A stretch of 34,149 bases of DNA from CABQCM01 sp965145485 (GTDB lineage Bacteria > Bacillota > Clostridia > Oscillospirales > Acutalibacteraceae), in the NCBI GenBank assembly GCA_965145485.1, contig CBCTCU010000031.1:1-34149 (forward strand), read 5' to 3'. The notes beneath the pieces are model-generated. The model saw only the letters and a program-made list of their open reading frames with translations, was not told the DNA's origin and ran no database searches. Both the position numbers and the translations under genes were made by a program. Shown piece by piece: positions 1 to 9,321 of the stretch (position 1 is its first letter; every line of letters begins with the position of its first letter).

Positions 1-3000
1 GCCGTCCCTTTTCCCAGGCCAGGGTGTGGCCGAGGTAGGAGGTCGGGTTGCCCTGCGCGTCGTAGGCGATGGATTGGCCGTCGTAAGAGGTCAGCAGATC
101 CTTCCATGTGCTGTCGCCATAGGTGTAGGCCTTGCCGTTTTTGGTCAGGATGTTACCATAGTCATCATAGGTCATGGTGTTAACCGCGGCGCCGTCGTTG
201 GTTTCGCTCAGCAGCTGCCCCTGCGCATCGTAGGTGTACTCGGTCACACCCTCCACGCTGTCGGTTACCTTGGTAATGCGCTCCTCCGCGTCGTATTCGT
301 ACGAAATGGAACGTCCTCCCGAAAAAACAATTTGACTCACCAACCGTGTGGTTGCACTGGACTTGAGCTTATCATTTTCTACATGTCCCTGTGTCACCTG
401 GCCGGCATGATAACTGAACTGTCTAGAAACAAACCCCGTGCCAAGCTGAAGCTCGTCAAAAATCTTCCTACCAAAGCGGTCGGACTTCGAATGGCTGGTA
501 ATATTTCTACCGCCGACGTTTAACTTTACAACTGTTTTGCCGTCAGCAGGTTTTTCGTAATAAATGACTTGTTCATCGCCATTTGCTGGAATGACATGCT
601 TCTTAATCAGCTTATCCTCTTGATCGTAAGCATACAGGATTGAACCAATCAGCTTCTTGCTCGTGATAATACCGCTGCTGTTCAGGGTGATTTCGTTCTC
701 GGCTACCCGTATAATTTTTCTATTCTCATATAAATAATTATATTCAATCTGGTTCAAAATGTCAATGGATCTTGCCAAAATTCCCTTTCCGTCGTAGACA
801 TATTTGTAGTGGGCAGTGAGGGTATCGGCGGCGTTGTACCACTTCTCAGCGATCATCTGGCCAATACCGTTGTAGGTGGCCTTCATAACATCGCCGTTGG
901 CATAGGTGATTTCCTTGAGGCGGCCGTTGCCGTTACGGTAGGCATAAGACACCAGCTTGTGGGCCTTGCCATCCACCCCGATGCTCTCCAGGTTGTGGAA
1001 GGCATTGTAGGCCAGCGCATACTTCATGCCGTCGCCGCGCACGATGCCGGTCATATTGTTGAAATCGTCGTAAGTATACGATACCTCGGCTACCTTGTCA
1101 AAGGCGGAGCCGCTATCCTGCTTTTTGTAGCTTTCGATCTTGGTGGTCCTTCCCGCAGCGTCGTATTGGTAGGCCGTCTTGTTGCCGCAGCGGTCGACAA
1201 TCTCCTGGTTGCGGGAGGTGTCCTCATCGGCGGTGTACAAGGTCTGGTTGCCCCGGGCGTCGCATTCGCTGACAAGGTCGTTTCCGGCGGTTGCCGCCCC
1301 CTCGGGCGTATAGCCAAAGGATCGGTAGATGGTGCCGAATTCACCGTCGGTAAAGGTCGTTTCGGTCAGGGCGTTGCCGTAGGCGTCCCGCGCCTCTTCA
1401 AAAGCCGGGGCCTCGTCGGCGGTATCGGGCTCATCGTCGTAAAGGGGGTTGCCGTCGTCCTCCGCCTGGGTGGTGAAAGCATCGGCGTAAAGCCCGGTCT
1501 CAAGCTTGTCGCGGGTGAGCTGAATGTCGTCGAAATAAGCTGTGCCGGTGTTAAAGCCGTAGTCGCAGAAGACGAAGATGTTTTCGATCTCCCGGTATTT
1601 CTGCTTGGAGAACTGAATGGAAGCAAACTGCCATTCCTCGGTGCAGGGGGAGAAATCCGCCACGTGCTCTTCAAAGTCGGATGAATTCTGATACCAGATG
1701 ACGGCGCGCAGCCGGAAGATGGCATTGTCCAGTCCCTCCCGTTCGTGGTCGGGCAGGCCGTAGCCCTTCGCCCACCCCGACAGGGTGAAGGTTTCGCGGG
1801 TGGGGCGGTGGCTTTTCACCGTGACACGCTGCACCGCGTATTTATTGCTATCCAAATCGCCGCTGATCATCAGGGCACGGCTCATATTAAAGCGCGTCGA
1901 CGTCGATATGCTCACGTTCGTGGTGCGGGTCCATCCCGAAAGGTTCCGTTCAAAGTTACCGTTCTCCAGCATATTGTAGGCATTGGCAAAGGGGTTGTTT
2001 TCAAGCTGCGCCGCATCGGCGTATGCGATACCCTTGCCGTCGACCAGAATCTGTACCTTCACGCTCTGGGCCGCCGTTAGCTCAAAGGGAGCGGCCAGGC
2101 GTACGAACTCGCTGTCTTTTCGTGAAATGCGCTCGCTTTCGGCCAGGACGGCGCCGCTCGTGGTGGTGACCCTGAGATAAACGCCGGGATGCTCGCCACC
2201 GGTGAAGGTGGAAAAGGCCCTCAGATAGGCCGAGAAGGTATATTTGCCAGCAGGCAACTGGTTGGTCACCTGATAGGCTCCATTTTGTGTACGCTCGCTG
2301 TTTTCGGATTCGATGCGCAGCATGGTTTTGCCGTATTCAGCATCACGTTCGTATTCGTGGCAGGTAACGCAGGCGTCGCTACAGTTGGAATCGGTGCACG
2401 CCCAGTTGGCCAGCGTTTCGAAATTATGGTTGACCAGCAGATTGTTGATGTTGCTGACGACGTTGGCTCCGCCTTCGCCGGCGTGGGGATTGATGCCGCT
2501 TTCCTCTCCGTCGGCCCCGACGTTTCCGGTGTCGGTCGAGTAGAGGTACTCGCTGGCGATGTTGCCGTCGTCGTCAAAGGCATACACCGTGCTGATGACG
2601 TTATTCGCGCCCTCGTTCGCATCCTGCGGTTCGGTGGTCTGCACGGTCGTTTTGCGGGAGGCGGCCGAATAGCTGTAAGTCGAGCTCGCGCCGGTAACAA
2701 ACGCACCGTCGCTTACGCCGAATTCGGTGACCTGGTGCAAACGGTCGCCGGTGAATTGATAGGCCACTTTATAGGTGCTTTCTCCATCGGCGTTTTGCAG
2801 CGTGACGGCCGAAGGTTTGCCAGACGAGTAGGTAAGGGCGGCCTTGATTCCACCGGGATAGGTCACGCTCGAAAGCAGATTCCCCGTATATGTGTAGCAC
2901 ACGTTGTTGTTATCGGGCGCTGTGATAGCGGTGAGCTGCCCCTCTGAATTATAGGAGAGGCCGAATTCACGCCCCGCGCCGTCGGTAACCGAGGTGATCC

Positions 3001-4966
3001 GGCCTGCGGTGTAGGTGATATCCATGTGGTTGCCATATTCATCGGTGATGCGAATCAGGCGGCCAGCACTGTCAAAAAGATAAACCTGTGTGCCGCGCAG
3101 GAGGGTGCGCTGGTAGCTGTCGTAGTACGTTTCACTGCCGTTCACATCCTCATATAGATTGTAGGTGCTATTATTCTCGTTGTCGCGGACCCACTTCGAG
3201 CCCTCCTTAAAGTAGGTTTCGTTCCCGTTCTCGTCGATGTAAACATAGTAGGTAGCATTGTCGCCGCTGAGTGTAACGGGAATCATGCTTTGCATGATGT
3301 TCAGCTTCCAGCCGTGACCCAGCTTCATGGCGCCGAAAGTGGCGGTGTTGAGCCGGATGGAGCTATTGGTAGTATACTGGTAGCCGGACAGCGCACTATT
3401 GTAAAGATGCTTGATGGTTACCGGCATGCGGTTGCCTGCCCAAGCAAAATCCTCCGACTCAAACATGAGGTTTCCGCACGCGAGATCGATGCTGCCGCTG
3501 CCGAATCGGCCGATGGAATGGCTGTGGGTGCGATAGGAACTATTCACGCCATAGCTCGATTCGTAGGTCACAACAAGCTGAGGGGCGTACAGGTTGCTGC
3601 TACTGCCGCAGATCATCACGCTATTGCGCTTACGGCTGCTTTCGTCGAGCATTTTCAGCACGAGATTGAGAGAGGACAACTCGTTTTTCTCCACGGCATC
3701 CAACAGGGCGGTGATGTCAAAGGTATAGAAGATCTCCTTGCCGTTTTCGCTTTGCCCCGTTTGCATTTTGGCATAGTCGATCAAATCTGTGTCGGCGTAT
3801 GGCGTGCAATTACCGGTACAAATGCTGCCGGTCACCCGATACAGCCCGATTTTAAGGTCTTCCTCGCTCTCTATGTTGCTGATTGCCTGAAACAGCTTGA
3901 GCTCGGCCTTTTTGATACGGGGATTGCGCGGAAGGGCTGGCATATTCAGTCGGATATACATCCGGTTGGCGTTGCAGTTGCTGCCCGAGCCGGTGGTTCC
4001 GACGTTATGCGATGCAGAATTGTACATCCGGCCGTTGTTCCAACTGTATGTGCTCATGGCGCTGCTTGCAGACATGCTGATTTGCGGGTCAATGGTGACG
4101 GGAAATACACGCTCCTCGGCGTTGATCCAATCGCTGTCGGCAATCACGGTCAACTGGGTGTCGCCGTTTTCGACCGCTTTGACCTCATAGGTAACATCGG
4201 TCGAGACGTTGCCGTCCGCATCGCACATAAAGGGGGATGGAATGAAAAATACTTCTTCTCCGGTCTCGTTGCTCAAAAAAGCCACGCGCTTTTCCGATTC
4301 CTCGTATTGCACGCTTACATTTTCGCATTGCATGCGGAAGGGGAAGCGATACACGTCTGCCTTTTGCCTGATGAGAATATTTTCCTTGACCCCGCTGCCG
4401 GTAACCGAATACTCCATATCGATTCCGGGCTGCGTATCCTCAAAAACCAGAGAATCGGTAGCGTCAGGCGCGTTGGCAGCCTTAGAGTGATGCAATATGG
4501 GGACGGCTCCCTGCTTTTTTTGTTTCCCGGTTTTCTTGGAAAATACGGTGACGCGGTGCATCCCGTGCTCCATCGAAAACATTTCGTCCGTGGTATCGTC
4601 ACAAGGGAATCTTGCAACAAAGCCATTTTTTCCATTGCGAATGTGCTTGCCGTCCTCTTCCATGGTGAGAGTATTGTCGATATCCTCAAAGCGCTGGGTC
4701 GCTTCGTCAAACACATGCACTGCCCCCGGGAAAAGCACGGCCCGCTCGGTTCCGTCGCTTAGTAGAAATACCTTGCGGTTTTGATCCCGAAGCTCACACA
4801 GCTCCAAGCCGTATTCCTGCGTGGCCGGCCTGTCTTCCAATGCGATGGGCGAGGGATGCTCGCTGGCGGATTCGCTGGCGCCCTCTGGCAATGCGAGGGT
4901 CTCGATGTCGGTCGTTTCGGGCGCAAGGTAGATATCCTGTTGTACTTCGTTGTGATTGTCTTTCAT
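1..4966 (-). CDS. Giant DNRLRE / RHS-repeat (YD-repeat) protein, 3' end outside window
   Basis: An open frame of about 1655 codons without a stop runs off the left edge, so the C-terminus is missing. The start ATG at 4966 follows GTGAGGAAAAACAA, a good ribosome site. The protein begins MKDNHNEVQQD with no signal peptide or membrane segment. An N-terminal beta-rich region (about 1-290) leads into a DNRLRE-type domain (about 290-470) that ends in APQLVVTYE. An RHS core opening follows (SIDLACGNLMFESEDFAWAG), then YD/RHS repeats. Two carbohydrate-binding-like modules with NHNFETLANW and NGNFERNLSGW openings sit near residues 840 and 996. More RHS repeats (YTYDDFNNMTGI, YEYDAEERITKV, YTYDAQGQLLSE) run from about 1220 to the edge. 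RHS repeats usually build a closed shell around a variable C-terminal toxin or enzyme, which would lie outside this window. It is the last gene of the minus-strand operon. Confidence 0.9.
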   Translation of the reverse strand, partial: MKDNHNEVQQDIYLAPETTDIETLALPEGASESASEHPSPIALEDRPATQEYGLELCELRDQNRKVFLLSDGTERAVLFPGAVHVFDEATQRFEDIDNTLTMEEDGKHIRNGKNGFVARFPCDDTTDEMFSMEHGMHRVTVFSKKTGKQKKQGAVPILHHSKAANAPDATDSLVFEDTQPGIDMEYSVTGSGVKENILIRQKADVYRFPFRMQCENVSVQYEESEKRVAFLSNETGEEVFFIPSPFMCDADGNVSTDVTYEVKAVENGDTQLTVIADSDWINAEERVFPVTIDPQISMSASSAMSTYSWNNGRMYNSASHNVGTTGSGSNCNANRMYIRLNMPALPRNPRIKKAELKLFQAISNIESEEDLKIGLYRVTGSICTGNCTPYADTDLIDYAKMQTGQSENGKEIFYTFDITALLDAVEKNELSSLNLVLKMLDESSRKRNSVMICGSSSNLYAPQLVVTYESSYGVNSSYRTHSHSIGRFGSGSIDLACGNLMFESEDFAWAGNRMPVTIKHLYNSALSGYQYTTNSSIRLNTATFGAMKLGHGWKLNIMQSMIPVTLSGDNATYYVYIDENGNETYFKEGSKWVRDNENNSTYNLYEDVNGSETYYDSYQRTLLRGTQVYLFDSAGRLIRITDEYGNHMDITYTAGRITSVTDGAGREFGLSYNSEGQLTAITAPDNNNVCYTYTGNLLSSVTYPGGIKAALTYSSGKPSAVTLQNADGESTYKVAYQFTGDRLHQVTEFGVSDGAFVTGASSTYSYSAASRKTTVQTTEPQDANEGANNVISTVYAFDDDGNIASEYLYSTDTGNVGADGEESGINPHAGEGGANVVSNINNLLVNHNFETLANWACTDSNCSDACVTCHEYERDAEYGKTMLRIESENSERTQNGAYQVTNQLPAGKYTFSAYLRAFSTFTGGEHPGVYLRVTTTSGAVLAESERISRKDSEFVRLAAPFELTAAQSVKVQILVDGKGIAYADAAQLENNPFANAYNMLENGNFERNLSGWTRTTNVSISTSTRFNMSRALMISGDLDSNKYAVQRVTVKSHRPTRETFTLSGWAKGYGLPDHEREGLDNAIFRLRAVIWYQNSSDFEEHVADFSPCTEEWQFASIQFSKQKYREIENIFVFCDYGFNTGTAYFDDIQLTRDKLETGLYADAFTTQAEDDGNPLYDDEPDTADEAPAFEEARDAYGNALTETTFTDGEFGTIYRSFGYTPEGAATAGNDLVSECDARGNQTLYTADEDTSRNQEIVDRCGNKTAYQYDAAGRTTKIESYKKQDSGSAFDKVAEVSYTYDDFNNMTGIVRGDGMKYALAYNAFHNLESIGVDGKAHKLVSYAYRNGNGRLKEITYANGDVMKATYNGIGQMIAEKWYNAADTLTAHYKYVYDGKGILARSIDILNQIEYNYLYENRKIIRVAENEITLNSSGIITSKKLIGSILYAYDQEDKLIKKHVIPANGDEQVIYYEKPADGKTVVKLNVGGRNITSHSKSDRFGRKIFDELQLGTGFVSRQFSYHAGQVTQGHVENDKLKSSATTRLVSQIVFSGGRSISYEYDAEERITKVTDSVEGVTEYTYDAQGQLLSETNDGAAVNTMTYDDYGNILTKNGKAYTYGDSTWKDLLTSYDGQSIAYDAQGNPTSYLGHTLAWEKGR

Positions 4967-5001
4967 TTGTTTTTCCTCACTTTATGGTAATATGGTTGAC
5001 T

Positions 5002-6129
5002 TTATGAAAAGTTGACTTCAAGAATCTGGGGTGCAAAGCAACTGTCGCCGGTTGCGACTGCGGAAAAGCCGCTTCCCTTTGCCCCTGATCTTAAAATCAA
5101 ACCATCTGACTGTAAATAAAATCCGGTTGTCGGATGGGTGATCAGAGGGGTAATATCCAGGCTCTGATAGTCTTGTGTATGGATCGAATCGCTCAGGGGC
5201 GCTGCCGCCCCCACCTTGTTTTCCCAGTTAGATCCGAAGCTGCAAAACCGCCTCTGGATCCGAAACGCCTTGATTGGTGCATGGCTGCGGCCGTATCGTG
5301 GCAAATGTAACACTGCTTTTTCAATGCGCCTGCCCGCCAGTTCGGCCATCCGGGTATTGTCCGGTCTGGAATAGAGCCACTGCTCTCCGTAAGCCGCAGT
5401 ATCGCCTACAAACGCAACCGTCCCAAAGGCATTGTTGGTTTCGGGATGTCTGCTTTCGACGGTGGTGTCCTGAAACAGCTTGGGCTCGTATAGATTCGCC
5501 TCGAGCAAAACATACGATCCCATCGGGCTCCATGGGGTTAGCGTCAGCTCATAGGTCTGGTCGGTCCATTTTTGATAATCGATTCTGGCCGGAGCGATAA
5601 TTTCCCTTCCGGTTGCGGCGGTGCCGATCGCGGATATCGAGACAAAGGGGCGAAATTCCTCCTGCATGAGCGCAAAGCATCGATCGTTGGCACGCACTGT
5701 CCAAAAAGGGGAAGATACCTGTACCGTTAGCCGAGCCGGGCCCTGTTTGACATTGGCAAGATAGGCCACTCCGTTTGTGGTGGGATATAGCCTGCCGGCT
5801 CCACACGCCAGCTCTCTGTCCGATACGGGGACAAAGGTGGATGAAAGATCCAACTGGCAGTGTCCCTGCTCGTTTTCCATGTCGACGAGGTCGCAAATGG
5901 TGATGCTTGCATTGCTGCCGCAGGCGGTCACGCTATGCGTGTGGGGGTGAAAACCTGGATCGATCAGCTTTCTGGTATTCTTTTGGTAGATCGGCGCGCT
6001 GAAATAGTAAGCCGTTTTTGTCCCGTCGTTTTCCCGTGCAACGATGCGGTAGCGGTTGGTATTTTTATAATCGATGGTGACTGGCCTCCCCGCCCTCAGC
6101 GCTGCGATCTGGCTCAAAATAGCATTCAT
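5002..6129 (-). CDS. Hypothetical protein with a DNRLRE-like C-terminal domain
   Basis: The protein has 375 residues, and its start ATG overlaps the CYTH gene's TGA as ATGA (6126-6129), so the two are translationally coupled. I do not recognise the N-terminal two thirds. That part is rich in beta-type sequence (YRIVARENDGTKTAYYFSAP, ARLTVQVSSPFWTV) and has no signal peptide or membrane helix. The C-terminal third, about residues 210-375, reads like a DNRLRE module: ETNNAFGTVAFVGD, then KAVLHLPRYG, SLDITPLITHPTTGFYLQSDG and a closing APQILEVNF that mirrors the APQLVVTYE end of the DNRLRE domain in the next gene. DNRLRE domains occur on cell-surface proteins of Firmicutes. The neighbouring RHS gene begins 35 bp downstream, so the two products may act together. 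The real gene is clear but its function is unknown. Confidence 0.85.
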   Translation of the reverse strand: MNAILSQIAALRAGRPVTIDYKNTNRYRIVARENDGTKTAYYFSAPIYQKNTRKLIDPGFHPHTHSVTACGSNASITICDLVDMENEQGHCQLDLSSTFVPVSDRELACGAGRLYPTTNGVAYLANVKQGPARLTVQVSSPFWTVRANDRCFALMQEEFRPFVSISAIGTAATGREIIAPARIDYQKWTDQTYELTLTPWSPMGSYVLLEANLYEPKLFQDTTVESRHPETNNAFGTVAFVGDTAAYGEQWLYSRPDNTRMAELAGRRIEKAVLHLPRYGRSHAPIKAFRIQRRFCSFGSNWENKVGAAAPLSDSIHTQDYQSLDITPLITHPTTGFYLQSDGLILRSGAKGSGFSAVATGDSCFAPQILEVNFS

Positions 6130-6713
6130 ATCGCAGCACCTCCAGCGTGCTGCAATTTAGCTTTTCTTGCAAAAAAGCGCTCGGACTTGCTTTGAACGGC
6201 CTGCGCGCGCTGGCACCATTCCTCTTGATCCTCGATCAGGTGGTGGCGATGCAGGTCGAAAGCGATGCTGTGCAAGGCAAGGTCGGCCTGCGCGGCCCGC
6301 AAAGCATCGTATTCGATTTCCAATTCATAATCGGTGCGGCCCAAATACGCGTTTTCATCCAGCACAATATCCAAGCCCTTCCAGTGGGCCAATTGAGTGC
6401 GGTAAGTCGTCAGGTATCCCTGAAGGTGGACGCCCATGGCGTCAAATAGCCTGGCATCCCTCTCGTTGTCGGCCGGCCTCGACGTTTCGATGCTGCATTC
6501 GCCCGCACCCGAGCGATGGGCTTTGATGGTAGCTTCAAATCTCCCTTTGCGTTCCCGGACCCGGCAGGTAATTCCCAGGCGATTCCACGCAAAATCGTCG
6601 GTATCGTAATAATGGTTGATTTGTACTATTCTCGGCGGCGCGTCCTGTTTTCGGTTAAGTAAAAAATGGTATTCCCGCTGGCTCAAGAGAACCTTTTTTT
6701 CAAATTCCATCAT
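6126..6713 (-). CDS. CYTH-domain triphosphate phosphohydrolase-like protein
   Basis: The protein has 195 residues. The first of two adjacent ATGs, at 6713, is chosen because CGAGGT lies eight bases upstream. The longer in-frame ATG at 6812 falls inside the ligase gene and would add a non-homologous stretch. The N-terminus carries the CYTH signature ExExK as E3-F-E5-K-K7. It is followed by basic and acidic strand residues typical of a triphosphate tunnel (HYYDTDDFAW, CRVRERKGRFEATIKAH, DYELEIEYDA). Family members hydrolyse thiamine triphosphate, inorganic triphosphate or RNA 5' triphosphate, and some make cAMP. The substrate here cannot be read from sequence. It overlaps the ligase upstream by 14 bases and the next gene downstream by four, so it is co-translated with a biosynthetic set rather than acting as a lone housekeeping enzyme. 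Confidence 0.88.
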   Translation of the reverse strand: MMEFEKKVLLSQREYHFLLNRKQDAPPRIVQINHYYDTDDFAWNRLGITCRVRERKGRFEATIKAHRSGAGECSIETSRPADNERDARLFDAMGVHLQGYLTTYRTQLAHWKGLDIVLDENAYLGRTDYELEIEYDALRAAQADLALHSIAFDLHRHHLIEDQEEWCQRAQAVQSKSERFFARKAKLQHAGGAAI

Positions 6714-8085
6714 GTCGTTTACCTCGAATGATCTTACCCGACCCGTTCTTGGGCAGCGCCTCCACCAGCCGAATATGAGTGGGGATCTGATAGGCTGGAA
6801 GGAGCCTGGCACAGAGATTTTTCACTTCGTCAATACTGGAAAAATCGCCTGCGATATCCATTCCCAGCCGTACGCCTGCAGGTCCGTCCGGGATGCCATA
6901 TACCATGACCTCACGAACCCGGGGGTCCTTTTTCATGTCGTTCTCGACCTCCTGCGGGTAAATATTCATACCGGCGCGGATGATCATATCGTCCTTTCTC
7001 CCCCGAATTTTCAACAGCCCGTTTTCATCCATGAGAGCGATATCGCCTGTACAAAGCCAGCCGTCGCGCAGTACCTTATCGGTCTGTTGGCGATCGTTAT
7101 AATATCCGAGCATGACATTGTCGCCCCGTACCCATAAAATACCTACCTCGTTCGTTTGCGCAGGGGTTGCGTCGGGCTTGAGAATTTTCAGCGATACACC
7201 CTTAAGCGGTATCCCCACTGAATCGGCATGCTCTGAAAACTGGTCGGGCGGCAGATAGCTGACACGGGGACCGGCCTCGGTGAGGCCGTATACGTGATAA
7301 ATATCTGCCTCGGGAAAAGCTTGGGCAAGGCTTTTTCCCGTTTGCTTCCCCATGCATTCGCCGCTGACGACGATATGGCGCAGAGACTGGCCGCCCCCTC
7401 CTTTGGTAAAACGGGCCATGGCGTTTAGCAAAGTGGGAGTAGAACAAAAAGCGGTAACAGCATGCTGATCCATAAGGTCAATCAGCGCCTTGGGGTTGAA
7501 AGCCTCGGAATAAAACCGAATTTGCGTCCCTTTGACCAGCGATATTAGAAATTCGCCGGTTAGCACTGCGCAGTGATAGAGCGGGCGGGCAATTAAAATG
7601 GAATCCTCTCTTCCGATGTGAAAATAGGATGCTATGGACGTCAGGTTGGCCATCAGGTTTTTTTCGCTGAGCATCACGCCCTTTGGCCTTCCGGTCGTGC
7701 CAGAAGTGCACATAATCAGGGCCGGGTGTTTGTTCGGTGGCGTATACTCCGACTCGGACAATTGCAGCGCCTGCAACTGGCCGTCCATATCGGTAATCAC
7801 CACGTCGGGGGAAATCGCTTCTAGAATCCGGTTGCAATGCACGGTTCCATACCTTACCGAGAGCGGAACCGCCGTCACGCCCGAAGCAAAACAGCTCAGC
7901 AGCGCGATGGCAGCGGCCATCTCCGAACCGCACAGGATGGCGCAGCTTTTCGCCCCAGCGAGCTTGCGCGCGAACAGCTCGGAATAGATCACGACCTCTT
8001 CAAAGGTCATTTGTGCGCTACCTTCGCAAAAGGTTTGAAAGGGATGGCGGAGCATCTCCTCTCGAATATCCTCCCATAATCTCAT
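6700..8085 (-). CDS. Acyl-/aryl-adenylating ligase (ANL superfamily)
   Basis: The protein has 461 residues and starts MRLWEDIREEM at 8085, where ATGA overlaps the stop of the upstream gene. A longer open frame extends upstream but only mirrors that gene. All main ANL motifs are present: LIMCTSGTTGRPKG (residues about 122-136, the ATP loop), YGLTEAGPR, GWLCTGDIALMDENG, IRGRKDDMIIRAGMNIYP and the catalytic-lysine end NGSGKIIRGK. It should activate a carboxylic acid as acyl-AMP and pass it to a thiol. The acyl carrier protein two genes upstream is the obvious acceptor. It is shorter than typical acyl-CoA synthetases (about 500-550 residues), and the N-terminal subdomain is compact, as in stand-alone carrier-protein ligases of natural-product clusters. 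Which acid it uses is not predictable by eye. Confidence 0.93.
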   Translation of the reverse strand: MRLWEDIREEMLRHPFQTFCEGSAQMTFEEVVIYSELFARKLAGAKSCAILCGSEMAAAIALLSCFASGVTAVPLSVRYGTVHCNRILEAISPDVVITDMDGQLQALQLSESEYTPPNKHPALIMCTSGTTGRPKGVMLSEKNLMANLTSIASYFHIGREDSILIARPLYHCAVLTGEFLISLVKGTQIRFYSEAFNPKALIDLMDQHAVTAFCSTPTLLNAMARFTKGGGGQSLRHIVVSGECMGKQTGKSLAQAFPEADIYHVYGLTEAGPRVSYLPPDQFSEHADSVGIPLKGVSLKILKPDATPAQTNEVGILWVRGDNVMLGYYNDRQQTDKVLRDGWLCTGDIALMDENGLLKIRGRKDDMIIRAGMNIYPQEVENDMKKDPRVREVMVYGIPDGPAGVRLGMDIAGDFSSIDEVKNLCARLLPAYQIPTHIRLVEALPKNGSGKIIRGKRHDGI

Positions 8086-9083
8086 TGCTGTAAGGCACCT
8101 CCCAGTTGATGTGTAAATTGGGTTAATAGCTTTTGTTCCTCGTTTTTGAGCCACATCAAATCCCTGCGTATCACCCTCAGCAGGGAATCCCGTCTCTTTA
8201 TGAGATGAGACGCATATAGCATGCGCATGGCATTGGCCCGTGTAACCAGATGGATGTATTGGTTGCTGATGGTGTGGCCGAGATGCAAGGCGGCTTCTGC
8301 TTTTTGTATGCGTTCGAGCATGACCGTTTTGTGCTCCCAGATCAACCGGAAAATGCGGCGATCGGTTCGTGGATAGGAAACGCTGCCATCCAGCAGCCGG
8401 TCGAGATACATCACGAGATATTCCTGCACTGCAATACCGTGTACCGCCGGTGTTTTCCCGAGCGGGTATTTCTCCAGGGAAGAGTCGAGGTACTCCAGCA
8501 GCTTTTGATAAACTGCGGCCGGATCGAAAGCAACCTCTTGCGTACCAGGCCGGATGGCGTGAATCATACCGTAAACGCCCTGCTCCTGCATGGCTTTTTG
8601 CCCGGCATGAAACGCCTTTTGCCGCGTGGTAAACCTTTGATAAATCCAATTGGAGTCGTACGCGTAAAGGCTGTAGGTCTTTTTCGTCTGGTCATATCCG
8701 CAGATTAAGCCGTCGTGACCGAAATGGCGCTGATGATACCATCCTTTACCCTCCACAAAGTAATCGTCTACCTTTTCAAAGTAAACATAAAAACCGTCGT
8801 CCAGCATGGAGCGGATGATTGGGCCGGTATGTCCTTTAAAAAAACGCGTGGAATACGAGTATTTCTCCAGATAGGGGTTGTCTGACCAAAAGGAGTATAG
8901 AATATTGAGTTCAGGCGAGGTATGCCCCTCAAGAAAGCGCTGCTCACAGAACAGGATCATGATCTGATTGAGGTACCAGTTGCGAATGCTGGGATTGCTC
9001 GCCAGAATGGCGGCGCCCGAGCCCTGAAAATGATAAGTCCCATAAATTGGCTCAATCAGGGGTAATTCCACCGATTTATTCAT
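8082..9083 (-). CDS. BtrH/C39-like domain protein, putative acyl transfer partner of the ACP
   Basis: The protein has 333 residues from MNKSVELPL at 9083, and a start at 9089 (MKMNKS) is equally possible. The start lies inside the end of the ACP gene. The middle reads GWYHQRHFGHDGLICGYDQ followed by YSLYAYDSNW. This is the His-plus-GYD and Asp pattern of papain-like C39/BtrH N-terminal folds. BtrH of butirosin biosynthesis moves an amino-acyl group from an ACP to an aminoglycoside. I see no cysteine in the N-terminal stretch where such folds carry their nucleophile (IEPIYGTYHFQGSGAAI), so it may be a non-canonical transferase or a binding protein. The C-terminal 100 residues are helical and charged, with no membrane segment. 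Placement between ACP and ligase supports an acyl-handling job. The fold assignment is tentative. Confidence 0.8.
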   Translation of the reverse strand: MNKSVELPLIEPIYGTYHFQGSGAAILASNPSIRNWYLNQIMILFCEQRFLEGHTSPELNILYSFWSDNPYLEKYSYSTRFFKGHTGPIIRSMLDDGFYVYFEKVDDYFVEGKGWYHQRHFGHDGLICGYDQTKKTYSLYAYDSNWIYQRFTTRQKAFHAGQKAMQEQGVYGMIHAIRPGTQEVAFDPAAVYQKLLEYLDSSLEKYPLGKTPAVHGIAVQEYLVMYLDRLLDGSVSYPRTDRRIFRLIWEHKTVMLERIQKAEAALHLGHTISNQYIHLVTRANAMRMLYASHLIKRRDSLLRVIRRDLMWLKNEEQKLLTQFTHQLGGALQQ

Positions 9084-9321
9084 TTTCATCACCACAATAT
9101 CTTTCGGCCAGCCGGATAATATCCGCAACGGTTGATAGGTCGAAGGGATTCATATCCGACTCCTCCAGTTCGATCCCCAATGCCTCTTCCAGCTCCACCA
9201 GCAGCAGAACCATTTCCAGACTGTCGAGCGCCATATCCTCCTGCAGATGGTCGCTTTCGCGAATGTTTTCCAGTCCGCTCATGGATTGTAGCAGCTTGAT
9301 TACTCTATCTTTTGTGCGCAT
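9076..9321 (-). CDS. Acyl carrier protein
   Basis: The protein has 81 residues, acidic and helical, with the phosphopantetheine motif DSLEMV. The attachment serine is residue 34 and sits at the start of helix II, as in all ACPs and PCPs. It would carry an acyl, aminoacyl or aryl group as a thioester. The stand-alone ACP overlaps the kinase upstream by 17 bases and the BtrH-like gene downstream. No fatty-acid synthesis genes are nearby, so it most likely serves this operon only, charged by the adenylating ligase encoded two genes downstream. No phosphopantetheinyl transferase is present, so modification must come from elsewhere in the genome. Confidence 0.93.
   Translation of the reverse strand: MRTKDRVIKLLQSMSGLENIRESDHLQEDMALDSLEMVLLLVELEEALGIELEESDMNPFDLSTVADIIRLAERYCGDENE

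Noticed and set aside
26..4990. Several plus-strand open frames of 60-490 codons over the RHS gene
   Set aside because: They mirror the long uninterrupted minus-strand frame, have no ribosome sites and give low-complexity valine/glycine-rich products.
8086..8649. N-terminal extension of the adenylating ligase by 188 codons
   Set aside because: The added sequence is the out-of-frame reading of the upstream gene and has no ANL similarity. The ATGA junction gives the natural start.
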